The notes beneath the pieces were generated by a model, which was not told where the DNA came from, did no database searches, and was given only the letters and a program-made list of their open reading frames with translations. The position numbers and the translations under genes were made by a program. Of a DNA stretch of 64,000 nt, positions 11,601 through 22,757 are shown one piece after another. This stretch comes from Lolium rigidum. Its lineage: Eukaryota; Streptophyta; Magnoliopsida; Poales; Poaceae. Location: the NCBI RefSeq assembly GCF_022539505.1, contig NC_061514.1, positions 248,484,124 through 248,548,123 on the forward strand, written 5' to 3'. Numbering within the stretch: the first letter of the stretch is position 1; each line of letters starts with the position of its first letter.

Positions 11601-13300
11601 CTTTTAAAAGATAAATGTTTTCCAAAAAGGAAATATTATATTATTCCAAAGCCTTTCTTTTATTTCTAAAAGGAAAAAACTCTATTATTTCAAATTCTTT
11701 ATTTGAAATAAATATTTTCCAAAGAAAAATTCTATTACTCTTAAATCCTTTTCTTTTTAAAGAAAACCATATTTAAGGATTTAAAGGACTTATAAATTAC
11801 TGCCAAAGGCATAAATAATTAAATCTATCCTAAATCATCCAAATCTTAATAAATATTCCGGGGAAAGGGATTCAACATGAAATAATGCACCCATGCATGC
11901 ATCATTTGGATTTTATAACATTATCCTTACCGGACAATGATGCTTCTTTACAGAACCCGAGGTCCATCCAACACATCAAACTGCATTATCTAGCAAGTCA
12001 CTGACCAAGTTCACCCTTGCTCATGTCATCTTGATTATTTTCTATCAATTTACTCGCAAAAGTACTATACTTATCATTCCTGCATTGAAAATAAATGTTA
12101 CTTTTCCAATTATGAATATGACTATGTGGTGGGCAATGGAACCATGGTATGTGTTAATGGTGGAGGTTCCATTGCAAGGGGCTACTCATCTAGCACTAAT
12201 CACCAATGATGTCTAGTGATTCTAGCGCCATACATATCACGTTAACCATGAGATCTATAATGGCTCTGGGGAAGTGAGCTGTATCTTTTCCCTTCTGCAT
12301 ATCAACGGACTTGATAGAGAATGACTGGGTGTTGTGATAGCACCACAGTAGGTTGGGAAATGCTTTTAAATCCCCATCCAAGTGGATGAGAGCGCTCTAC
12401 CGTCTATGATGGATTGTCCGTAGCACATCGAGTGTAAAGCCGTATGAACGGGAGATGTCTACCAGGGATGTGCGGATGGACAAAAGAGTGGCTATACAGG
12501 GTCGCGAAGAAGGCAGTGATTGGCTTGGATCTTACACCTGGCCTCACACCAAGGAAGTGTGGACGAGAACGCGTCTCGGTTGGTATCAAGAATAAGTTCT
12601 CTTATGGGAAAAGTAACGCACCGTGTATTAAATTGCGGATTGTCACTCCTTGTTCCGGGAAGGGAACTACGAACGCGGCAGAAAAGGAACTTCGTGAAGT
12701 TCTGGTCAACCTGTGAAGACTGGCGGACATAGTTTTCAAAATAAAATAAACCTTTTTAAGAAATATTTTCGAAACATGCATTGACCTGAGATTTTCTGAT
12801 CAATGGTCGTAGCTAGTGCATCAAACACCTTTTCTATTTTGAACTTGCTGAGTACCTCTGTATTCACTTTCTTTCGACACCCTTGCTAGACTGTGACAAT
12901 GAAGTGGATGCCAACGACGGAGCACCAGAAGGAGACTACGAGCTGGTCTACGACGAGCCTGATTTGTCAGGGGGAGTGGAAGGTGTGGACTACGGAATAG
13001 TCTACGGAGCTGACAACACCGAGGCGGAGGAGTAGAGTCTTACCTTAGACATCTTAGAGCCGAGTAGCGTAGTTGCTTACCTAAATAAGTTGTTGAGCTC
13101 AGTATGATCTTTAAGTTGAGTCGTAAGAGTATTTCAGTAGTATCTTAGGGTGTTCTCATAGGACCTATGAGAAACCAACTTGTTAAGACCATGTTTGTAA
13201 TATAATCTAGAGTGTTATGACCTGCAATAGTTCTGTTGTACCACTCTGAGGGATGTGATATTTGTGAAGAAGTTCCTTCATGAAGATCATATCAACGACT
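8680..13300. repeat. Probable old LTR/LARD-type repeat, non-coding, boundaries not resolved
   Basis: A long stretch without a real gene whose composition repeats a pattern seen in long Triticeae LTRs. There is purine-rich low-complexity sequence at 9000-10800 and a GC-rich block at 10830-11220 with several overlapping frames. A block of A/T strings resembling AATTTGAAATTT follows at 11290-11850, and then transcript-like sequence to a GAGGGATGTGATA motif near 13250. The same GC-block plus AT-block arrangement occurs in the better-delimited solo LTR at 54153-57639. I could not find paired termini or a TSD, so the element type is an inference. Confidence 0.4.
12895..13035 (+). pseudogene. Acidic reading-frame remnant inside the repeat
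   Basis: An open frame of 46 codons ending in TAG at 13033 reads as a strongly acidic peptide (it includes APEGDYELVYDEPDLSGG and ends NTEAEE). It has no ATG of its own at the start and no recognisable domain. The Asp/Glu bias and clean frame suggest the tail of a former coding region of a LARD-like element rather than random sequence. Function unknown. Confidence 0.3.
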
Positions 13301-14043
13301 TGTATACTACAACATGCAGTGGTATGCTGGGTCACCGCAAAGGAGAAGGTCTGAGAAGGGTACCCCGGCTGGGAAATAACGGGGGCGTGGGCAGGGCACT
13401 AGTGTAGTGCGGCACGGAAACGGCGGGAGGCGCACGAGGATGATGGCGCCGGCTGGCGGTGCGAGCGGGCAGAGTCAAGGGTGTGGCTGTCGCTCGAGAA
13501 AGAAGGCGGATTAAGGAAAATGAAAAATAGTCAAGAGAAATAGAGAACAGTATTATTAGTTAGGAATGCATAATTAATCCTAATTTCTTGGCTTTGTGCG
13601 TGATGTATTTTAGATCTTACCATTTTGTGCATGGAACTTGGGCGGTGGCACTAAGGAGTAATTGTTTCAAGTTGAGATCGAGATGTATGGACAAGATCCA
13701 CCGATGAAAGATTAGACGGCCTAGATGCTCCTAATCTCCTTCATCAAATGCGTTGTACGACCTACTACCAACTCCAATATAATAGTAGAGACAATCTCAA
13801 ATGATAATTGAATAGCAAGGGTGTTGATGTCGGCCCCGCTAAGAAGACAATAGCGACACCTCCAAATCATGGCCAACAAACCCTCTTATTGGCCATCAAT
13901 GTTGCTGCCTACCGTACCATCAGCTAGGCCTTGTTTCCAAAGTGAGCCATCGGTTTTCTCTAGGTCACTTGGTGGTGCATCTCAAGCATCTCTAGTTGTG
14001 CAGTGCCATCCGCACAGGTCAGCGTGACCACCGCTACGTCTAA
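13301..14043. other. Gene-free stretch
   Basis: Mixed-composition intergenic sequence. A short GC-rich patch lies at 13370-13510. No open frame, RNA gene or terminal repeat could be supported. Confidence 0.4.
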
Positions 14044-14303
14044 GAGCATTGCAATGTGTGATAAGACCGTCTTATCTTAAAGCTGCCACGTAATCTAGAT
14101 ATAGCAATTAAATACGATGTACACTAGGTTATTTTTAGTCTTATCCTTAGTAACTAGCCATCCTAAATATGTGCTGAGAGATATTGGGCTAAGAAATCAT
14201 CTCTTAACTAAGAGAAGGCAACGTCTTTTTTCATCTTTCTCTTTGCCCCACTTTAGTGTTTATCCTACGCGATACTACTAAGATATCACAATTATACAAG
14301 CCC
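14044..14303. mobile_element. Tourist-like MITE (PIF/Harbinger derivative), 260 bp, TSD TAA
   Basis: The left end GAGCATTGCAATG and the reverse complement of the right end, GGGCTTGTATAATTG, form imperfect inverted repeats. They are bounded by TAA at 14041-14043 and TAA at 14304-14306. Length, lack of coding capacity and the 3-bp TWA-type duplication fit a Tourist MITE. The inverted repeat is diverged, so the right end is the less certain one. Confidence 0.6.
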
Positions 14304-14542
14304 TAAGGCCTATGTAACCCTGATGCGGTAGGCTGGATTGCGGATCGGACCTATCAAGCACACAAAGTTTTGACAGCACCAAACACACAAATCTGGGCCT
14401 TGTCTATGTGTGACAACACACAGGAGGGACACCCATCCATCCGGTTGTGCACTGAACTATACACTCGGGCACATGACGGAACAAGTAAGGTGAGGAGGTA
14501 CCAAACTGAAAATGAAAACGATCCCAACCGGACTCAAACTAA

Positions 14543-16579
14543 GAGCATCTCCACCGGCGCCCCCGATAGCATTTTGGGGGCTAGCAGCGAAAATGGTCTC
14601 GCACCGGTGCGCCCCAAATGGCGCCGGCCAGTTTTGGAGCCCAATACAATCGCCGGCAACCCCGTGCCGGTCCCTTCGCCAAGGGCACGAATCGGGCGCG
14701 CCGGCACCTCGCGGCACATCTGAAAACGAGTGTGGGCTCCACATGGCAGCCAGACACACCGATTTTCCACCTCCTACACACGCCCGAGCCGACTCCCACC
14801 CCTCTAGATTGCCACCGTCGCCGCCGCGGCCCCCCTGCTTGCAATAGACACCGCCAACTATCTAGAAACCGCCGTCCATCGACACGGCTGCCACCCCTCG
14901 ACCGGCGGCCGCTGTTTCGCCCGGAACAGAGCTCTCCGGCACCACGATAGTATCACCCCGCCCGCAAGGTCTTCGTCCGATTTCCGCGATGGACAGCGAC
15001 GACGAGATGATGATGCAGCTGTTCACGGAGGAGCAGAACGCTCAAGCTGTTCGGCGGCAACAGCAACAGCTGATTCTGACGAACATGTTGCGCGTTCGCC
15101 ATCCTTTCTTCGTTGTGTCTCGGCGCGGCGGCTCAAAACTAGGCAAGAGGAGGAACATCAACCGGCATCGTGAAGCCGGCGCAATGCTGCTTGACGCCGA
15201 CTACTTCAACGACGACGCGACTCATTTGCCGAAGGAATTTCGGCGCTGGTTTAGGATGAACAAGGAGCTGTTTTTAAAGATTGTCCACGGCGTCAGGGAG
15301 TACGACAAGTACTTCATGGCCAAGAAAGATTGCACAGGTTTGTGGGGCTTCACTCAATTCAGAAGTGCACTGCTGCAATGCGCTGTCTTGCATACGAAGC
15401 TTCTCCAGATACAGCCAATGACTACCTATGGATGGCAGAGTCGACATGTACAGAGACTCTCTACAGGTTCTGCCGAGCCATCATAGCGGTGTTTGCTAAA
15501 TACTATTTGAGAGCACCAAGAGAAGATGATACAGCTCGGATCCTGCAAAAGAATGCATCAAGAGGGTTTCCTGGGATGCTCAGAAGCATTGACTGTATGC
15601 ATTGGGGCTGGAAGAATTGCCCTTTTACTTGGCAGGGGATCTACAAGGGGCATACTGGTGAGTGCAGTGTCATTCTTGAGGCTGTGGCAGACCATGAGCT
15701 TTGGATTTGGCATGAATTTTTTGGCATGGCAGGAACAAACAATGATATCAACGTGCTGCAGCGCTCTCCGGTGTTTGCCAGGCTGGCTGAGGGACAAGCT
15801 CCTGCTGTGAACTTTGAGGTAAACGGCCACGCATACAACAAGTGGTACTATCTAGCTGATGGTATCTACCCGACGTATGCTACATTTGTGAAGACAATTC
15901 CCTCTCCATCAAACGAGATGGAAGCCTATTTTGCAACATGCCAGGAAGCAGCGCGCAAGGATGTTGAGTGTGCCATTGTCAGGTACCCTGCTCTCACTTG
16001 GGCTGAGGCACAGATGTGAGAGGTGATGAACGCCTGTGTGATCATCCACAACATGATCATGGAGAGCGAGCGTGACGCACATGTGCAGGATGATCATCCA
16101 TTTGATTATCAAGGGCCACTAGCTGAGGTAGAGCATGTACCCCAAGAATTTACTGCTTTTCTTCATATGCACAATGCAATTCGATATGCAGGTGTCCATG
16201 CACAGCTGAAGGCGAATCTAGTTGCGCATTTGTGGGCGAGGAGAGGAGCAGCCAACAATGCATGATTTTATTTCTATTTATTTGCCTCTATGAATAATTT
16301 AAGTATTTTTTATTTGTTGGATTGTATGAATAATTTAATTATATTTGTTTGATTGATTGTATGAATAATTTAAATCTATTTGTGTGATTGTATGAATAAA
16401 ATATGATTGATATGTTGTTTCAAAATAATGTAAAAAGAAAAAAAAATTGTGGGCCACCGTTTGGGAGGCGTAGGTGTGGGAGCAGCCTCCCCAAATGGAG
16501 GATGCACTACCGGCGCCCCCAAACGGAGGTGCCGACGCCCCTGCCGGCGCCTATTTGGGGGCTGCCGGTGGAGATGCTC
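14543..16579 (+). mobile_element. PIF/Harbinger DNA transposon (Harb1), 2.04 kb, TSD TAA
   Basis: Termini GAGCATCTCCACCGGC (left) and its inverted copy at the right (ending GATGCTC at 16579) are flanked by TAA at 14540-14542 and 16580-16582. Next to each end is a C-rich block. The interior encodes one DDE transposase on the plus strand. The companion Myb-like ORF that autonomous Harbingers usually carry was not found, so the copy is probably dead or dependent on others. It sits exactly at the left end of the hAT-like MITE that starts at 16580. Confidence 0.9.
14989..16265 (+). pseudogene. PIF/Harbinger DDE transposase (DDE_Tnp_4 family), frameshifted
   Basis: Starts at ATG 14989. The first 123 or so codons run in one frame, then a one-base loss near 15357 (after GLWGFTQ) moves the reading to the +1 frame, which continues to 16019. 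A TGA at 16017-16019 stands where the family has Trp, and the same frame then continues to 16265. The catalytic triad is visible: Asp in SIDCMHW (15591), Asp in NNDINVL (15744) and Glu in QEAARKDVE (about 15966). The family cuts and pastes DNA at TWA sites together with a Myb-like partner. With one frameshift and one nonsense change the protein cannot be made intact, yet the triad is preserved, so inactivation is fairly recent. Confidence 0.88.
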
Positions 16580-17257
16580 TAAGGATGGCAATGGATAGGG
16601 TATGTGCAGGGTAAACCAATATCATACTCATACATGTATAGTCAATGGGTACAATGTCCATATATGTACCCATGTGTATAAAACTTTATCCATACCCATA
16701 CCTATTGGATACCCGGTGGGTAGGTTAAATTGTACACAAGTTACTCATAATTTTACATTTATTGATAAAAAATTGTCTCAACTCAATAACACATATTTAA
16801 GTACATAACAAGTAAAAAAATAAAAAATAAATAAACACATTCACATATTCTAACTCATAAGCCAAAAAAAGTAGATGTGTCACATGAGAAATTGACAATA
16901 AATAGGTAGGGTATAATAAACTTGCGGATATGAGGCTATATCCATGATATACTCATAACTTAAGAGCACCCCCAGCTGTTGGGGCTCCCCAGGCCGAAAT
17001 CCGGCGCTAAATAGCGCCGGATGGATGTAATTTTTGGCTTGGGGAGGCCCATTTTCCCTGCGGCGAGTCCAGGATGGATGAAAGTTTTTGATGAAATAAG
17101 GCGAATTCAGACAAAATTGGGCGAAACTCGTTCAAACATAAGCGAAATTCAATGATATTTAACATATATAGGCGAGTTCATACATAAATAGGCCGAATTC
17201 GTACATATATTTGAATTCGGCGATGGGATAACTTAAACCTAAACTAAAACCAGCCTT

Positions 17258-17680
17258 CTACATGCCGAAATGGCGGTAGAAGGCCGTGTAGTCTGCGCCG
17301 TCATCGTCGTCGCTCGAGCTTGCGGCGTCCTGGGGCGGCGCCGCCTCGTACCAGCGGCTCGTACCCTGGCCAGCATCGCCGGCGCGTGGCCGCGTCGGCC
17401 GGTAGATGTCGTCATCGTTGCTCTCCTCGAGCTTGATCACCTCGACGGTCCTCGGCGCGACGTTCCTTCCCGCGGCTGGTGCGGCAGCGCGGATGGCGAG
17501 TTGCCGCGCGGCGGCCAGGTCCAGTAGCCATCGCTGCTGCTCCGCCTCCTAGCGCTCCCAGTCCCGCCTGGACCACTCCAGCGCGGCGTCGATGGGGAGG
17601 CTATTTTCGGCGGGCACCAGGTCCTGCAGCGACCTGGCGATCGCCTCTTCCACCACAGCGTCCTCCGCGCGCTTGGCCTC
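17258..17680 (-). pseudogene. C-terminal part of the Harb2 ORF (unknown function)
   Basis: Continues the frame that begins at 28834 and was cut by the RLG1 insertion at the GCCTC target. It starts with EAKRAEDAVVEEAIARSLQD, contains one TAG where a CAG (Gln) is expected, and ends with the acidic tail DDDDGADYTAFYRHFGM and a stop. The acidic end with a YTAFYRHFGM-like terminus is, from memory, recurrent in Triticeae Harbinger-associated proteins. No catalytic motif is visible. Confidence 0.6.
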
Positions 17681-19194
17681 TGATACGTCCAATTTTCATC
17701 ACTATTTTATATCATAATTTGCTGTTATTCATTGATATATTTCATATTGGGACACAATACTTATGTTATTTCATCTATTTTGCATGTTTCATGACTATTT
17801 GGAGATCGAGCACCGGAGCCAGGATTCTGCTGGAAAAAGCACCGTCAGGATACAATATTTCGGAAGATCAACTGTGGAAGGAAGTTTTACCAAAAATCCT
17901 ATTTTTCCAGATGACGGAGGAAGCCAGAAGGGGGAGCCAGCTGGACCCAGGGTGGACCCACACCATAGGGTGGCGCGGCCCATGGCCTGGCCGCGCCACC
18001 ATGTGGTGTGGAGCCCCTCGGCCTCTTTCGCCTCCTTTTCTTCGCGAAACCCTTCGTCCCGAAGACCTAAGCCACGAGAGGAATCCTCACGAAGGGTTAC
18101 GGCCGCCTCGCGGGGCGGAGAACACCAGAGAGAAAAGAGCTCTCCGGCGGGCAGGAATCCGCCGGGGAAATTCCCTCCCGGAGGGGGAAATCGACGCCAT
18201 CGTCACCGCCATCGAGCTGGACATCATCTCCATCACCATCATCATCATCTCCACCATCATCACCGCCATCTCCATCGCTGGACATCGTCACCGCTGTAGC
18301 AATTTGGGTTTGATCTTGATTGTTTGATAGGGGAAACTCTCCCGATACTGATTTCTACTTGTTGTTGATGCTATTGAGTGAAATCATTGAACCAAGGTCT
18401 ATGTTCAGATTGTTATTCATCATCATATCACCTCTGATCATGTTCCATATGATGTCTCGTGAGTAGTTCGTTTAGTTCTTGAGGACATGGGTGAAGTCTA
18501 ATTGTTAGTAGTGAACTATGGTTGAGTAATATTCAATGTTATGATATTTAAGTTGTGGTGTTATTCTTCTAGTGGTGTCGTGTGAACGTCGACTACACGA
18601 CACTTCACCATTTATGGGCCTAGGGGAATGCATCTTGTACTCGTTTGCCAATTGCGGGGTTGCCGGAGTGACAGAAACCCGAACCCCCGTTGGTATATCG
18701 ATGCAGGAGGGATCGCAGGATCTCGCAGTTTAAGGTCGTGGTTAGATTTATCTTAATTACTTTCTTGTAGTTGCGGATGCTTGCAAGGGGTATAATCACA
18801 AGTATGTATTAGTCCTAGGAAGGGCGGTACATTAGCATAGGTTCACCCACACAACACTTATCAAAACAATGAAGATTAATCAACTGTAGGTAACGAAAAC
18901 ACTAGACTAAAATCCCGTGTGTCCTCGAGAACGTTTGGTCATTATAAGTAAACAAACCGGCTTGTCCTTTGTGCTAAAAAGGATTGGGCCACTCGCTGCA
19001 ATTATTTCTCTCGCATTTTACTTACTCGTACTTTATTCATCCGTTACATCAAAACCCCCGAATACTTGTCCGTGAGCATTTACAGTGAATCCTTCATCAA
19101 AACTACTCGTCAACACCTTCTCGCTCCTCGTTGGGATCGACATTCTTACTTATCGAAGATACTACGATACACCCCCTATACTTGTGGGTCATCA
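17681..19194 (+). repeat. RLG1 5' LTR (1514 bp)
   Basis: Begins TGATACGTCCAATTT and ends GGGTCATCA. It contains a (CAT/ACC)-rich stretch near 18220-18280. It matches 26607-28122 throughout with scattered substitutions and one-base indels. Confidence 0.93.
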
Positions 19195-19205
19195 AGACTA
19201 TTTTC

Positions 19206-19224
19206 TCGGCGCCGTTGCCGGGGA
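19206..19224 (+). other. Primer binding site, tRNA-Asp type (RLG1)
   Basis: CGGCGCCGTTGCCGGGGA lies about 12 bp after the 5' LTR. This is the tRNA-Asp-complementary PBS typical of Athila/Tat retrotransposons, except that the first base is C instead of T. Confidence 0.8.
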
Positions 19225-19310
19225 GTGAAGCGCTATTGGTAAGCGGAATTGGTAAGGAAAACCTATACTGTTTGTGCTGATTTTATTTCTGCCTGCTGCT
19301 ATAAGTCATT

Positions 19311-20345
19311 ATGGAGAGATCTCCTCTTCAATTTCTATTTGGGTAATCTACTACTACTGCAACGGTAGTGGATGAGGCGCCAGGTGAGGAAGTAATACCA
19401 TATAAAATACCTATGAAAATTATTGAACATGTTATGGATAACCGCTATGAAGGGGATGGAACTGTCCATCCCGGTGATCATTTACTGTTTTTGCATGAAT
19501 TATGCGGGTTATTCAAATGTGCAGGTATTGCTATGAATGAAGTTAGGAAGAAGCTATTCTCTATATCGATGTCTGGTAAAGCAGCGCATTGGTATAAATT
19601 GCTGAAGAATGGTGACTCTCTTGATTGGGAGGACATTGTGCCTTTATTTTATTCCAAATTTTACCCTCCAAGTGAAATTCACAAAGATTGGAACCGCATA
19701 TATAATTTCTGGCCTCATGATGGAGAGAGTATTGCCCAAGCTTGGGGGAGATTGAAGTCTTTAATGCTCAAATGCCCCATTCATGAGCTTCCTGGTAATG
19801 TTATTATTGATAATTTCTATGCAAGACTTTCTTTTCAAGACAAGACCTTGCTGGATACTTCTTGTTCTGGATCATTTACACGCAACAAAGAAGAGTTTAA
19901 AAGGGACCTTCTTGATCGGATCCAAGAAAATACCGAAGGTTGGGAGAACGACAAGGATAGAGAATCGGTATAATTTATGATTATAAATGCATTGAAGCTT
20001 TTATGGATACCGATACATTTCGTAATATTAGTGCTACATATGGTCTTGATTCTCAAGTTGCTCGCAAACCTTTATAAAGCTTTTGCCTCTCATTATGAAT
20101 TGCCTAAGAAGAATTTTGCTAAGTATCATGAACCGTATAAAGATAAAATTGATTCATCTATTAATAAGTGTGTTGTAGTTGAAACCGCCGATCGTGTTAT
20201 TCCTGAAGCTTATATTGAAAAAACTCCTTTTCCTGCTAAAATGAAAGAGTACTCGTTATAAATAGTGCGGTTCATAAAAGTGAAAAGAAACCTATAGAAC
20301 CCGAAGAACAAATAAAAGTTGAACCTCGCTGTTGCAATAGTTAAA
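19311..20345 (+). pseudogene. RLG1 gag (Athila type), frameshifted
   Basis: The likely ATG at 19311 runs into a stop after eleven codons. A clean gag frame then spans 19368-19973, with the retrotransposon-gag motifs GDHLLFLHELCGLFKC, LSGKAAHW-like SMSGKAAHWYK and WPHDGESIAQAWGRLKSL. Frame changes follow at about 19966, 20062 and 20254, after which the nucleocapsid-like tail continues in other frames. Gag assembles virus-like particles. The same domain occurs in RLG4 (47574-48272, minus), which helps place the breaks. No joined reading is given. Confidence 0.8.
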
Positions 20346-20890
20346 GATCTTGTGACTCGAAAATGTAGAGGATGGTCATATTATTTTCCGTGAAGATGCT
20401 TCTAATATTGTTTCACATCCTAATAAACCCAAACAAGCTAGTGTTCCTATGATATCTCGTTAGAATTGGTGATCATTGCTATTATGGTTTATGTGATATT
20501 GGTGCAAGTGTTAGTGCTATACCTTATGAGCTTTACACGGAGATTATGCACGAAATTGATTCTTGTGAACTTGAAGATATTGATGTGGTTATTCAGCTGG
20601 CTAATAGAGAAACCATTTCTCCAATTGGTATTGTTCGAGATGTGGAAGTTGTATGTGGTAAGATTAAATATCCTGTTGACTTTTTGGTACTTGGTTCTGC
20701 TGCTAGTGATTATTGTCCTATCATTTTTGGTAGACCTTTTCTAAATACTTGTGGAGCTATTATAGATTGCAAGAAAGAGAAAAATTTGACTAAATTTGCT
20801 GGTGAATCTTATGAGTTTAACTTCTCTAAATTTACTAAAACTCCTTATAAAGCTGATTTGCCTAGTAATGATTTTAAAATGGAGCAAAGT
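20346..20890 (+). pseudogene. RLG1 aspartic protease region
   Basis: The active-site string CDIGASVSAIPYELY is visible across 20490-20545, preceded by a frame break at 20456-20459, and FGRPFLNTCGA follows near 20730-20757. This is the retropepsin that processes the gag-pol polyprotein. Breaks at 20356-20359, 20456-20459 and about 20890 prevent continuous translation. Confidence 0.75.
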
Positions 20891-22203
20891 GTGCATCTAT
20901 TGTTCTTGTTCCTAATAATCCTTTGCAGCAACATTTGGAGGATAGCGAGAGTGAAGTTTTTAGGAAAGAAAGAGATGAGCTTGAGGAGATTTTTCTTCGC
21001 CAACCTATTCTCAAGCATGATTTTCCGGTGGAAGACTTGGGTACAACACCGCCACCAAAGGAAGATCCTGTTTTTGATTTAAAGCCTTTGCCTGATAATC
21101 TTAAATATGCTCATATTGATGATAAGAAAATATATCCTGTTATTATTAGTTCTAAGCTTACAGAGTTTGAAGAAGAAAGATTATTGCAAATATTGAAGAA
21201 ACACCGAGGTGCTATTGGCTATACTCTTGATGACTTGAAGGGGATTTCTCCCTCTATTTTCCAACATGCCATTAATATGGAAGATGATGCGAAGCCTGTT
21301 GTTGAACCTCAGCGTCGTCTAATTCCTAAGATGAAGGATGTGGTAAGAAATGAGGTATTACGACTACTTGAAGCTGGTATTATATATCCTATTGCCGATA
21401 GTAGATGGGTTAGTCCTGTGCATTGCGTTCCTAAGAAAGGAGGAATGACTCGTTGTGCCTAATGATAATGATGAGCTCATACCTCAAAGAGTAGTTGTAG
21501 GGTATAGAATGTGCATTGATTATCGAAAAGTTAATAAAGTTACTAAGAAAGATCATTACCCTTTTCCATTTATTGATCAAATGCTAGAAAGGTTATCTAA
21601 AAATACTCATTTTTGCTTTCTTGATGGTTATTCGGGTTTTCACAAATTGCTCGTTAAAGCTAAAGATCAAGAGAAAACCACTTTTACTTGTCCCTATGGA
21701 ACTTATGCTTATAGGCGTATGCCTTTTGGTTTATGTAATGCTCCCGCTACTTTTCAAAGATGCATGTCTGCTATTTTTCATGGCTTTTGTGAGAGTATTG
21801 TGGAAGTATTCATGGATGATTTTTCTCGTCTACGGGAATTCTTTTGATAGTTGCTTGCGAAACCTTGATAAAGTTTTGCAGAGATGTGAAGAAACTAACC
21901 TTGTTCTTAATTGGGAGAAATGCCACTTTATGGTTAATGAAGGAATTGTATTGGGACATAAAATTTCTGAGAGAGGTATTAAAGTTGATAGAGCTAAAGT
22001 TGAAGCTATTGAGAAGATGCCCTATCCGAGGGATGTTAAAGGTATTCGTAGTGTTCTTGGACATGCTGGGTTTTATAGGAGATTTATTAAAGATTTCTCC
22101 AAGATTTCAAAGCCTCTTACTTATCTTCTTCAAAAAGATGTACCTTTTGTTTTTGATGATGATTGTAAGGAAGCTTTTGAAACTCTAAAGAAAGCCTTAA
22201 CAA
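20891..22203 (+). pseudogene. RLG1 reverse transcriptase, frameshifted
   Basis: Three overlapping open segments (20923-21462, 21455-21847, 21844-22220) together cover the gypsy RT domain. Motifs in order: LLEAGIIYPIADSRWVSPVH, MCIDYRKVNKVTKKD, RRMPFGLCNAPATFQRCM and VEVFMDDFS (the YxDD-box region, Phe-Met-Asp-Asp). The C-terminal thumb reads GHAGFYRRFIKDFSK. Breaks lie at 21449-21452 and 21825-21828. The catalytic Asp-Asp pair is preserved. Confidence 0.88.
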
Positions 22204-22757
22204 CTCGCTCCTATAGTTGAACCTCCCGATTGGAATTTACCATTTGAAATTATGTGTGATGCTAGTGATTTTGCTGTAGGCGCTGTTCTTGGACAACGAG
22301 TAGATAAAAAACTAAATGTTATTCATTATGCTAGTAAAACTCTTGATGGTGCTCAAAGAAATTATGCTACTACTGAAAAAGAATTGTTAGCTCGTAGTCT
22401 TTGCTTGTGATAAATTTAGATCTTATATTGTTGATTCAAAAGTTACAATTCATACTGATCATGCTGCAATTAGATACCTTATGACAAAGAAAGATGCTAA
22501 GCCGAGGCTTATTAGATGGGTACTTCTTTTGCAAGAATTTGATTTACATATTGTAGATAGGAAAGGTGCTGATAATCCCGTTGCTCGATAATTTGTCTAG
22601 ATTGGAAAATATTGCTTATGATCCTGTTCTCGTTAATGATAGTTTTCCAAATGAACAATTGGCTGTAATAAAGGTGAGCTCGCGAGACAGTCCTTGGTAT
22701 GCTGATTATGCTAACTTTATTGTTTCCAAGTACTTGCCTCCAACCTTTTCAGCTTAG
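22204..22757 (+). pseudogene. RLG1 RNase H and linker, frameshifted
   Basis: FEIMCDASDFAVGAVLGQ, ASKTLDGAQRNYATTEKELL and [11 protein letters not shown] mark the gypsy RNase H domain. Frame breaks occur at 22204-22207, 22391-22394 and 22584-22587. A TAG at 22755-22757 replaces a Gln codon in the linker to integrase. Confidence 0.82.

Noticed and set aside
17479..18327. 282-codon plus-strand frame
   Set aside because: It crosses from the Harb2 antisense strand into the RLG1 LTR at 17681, so it is a chance fusion across an insertion boundary.
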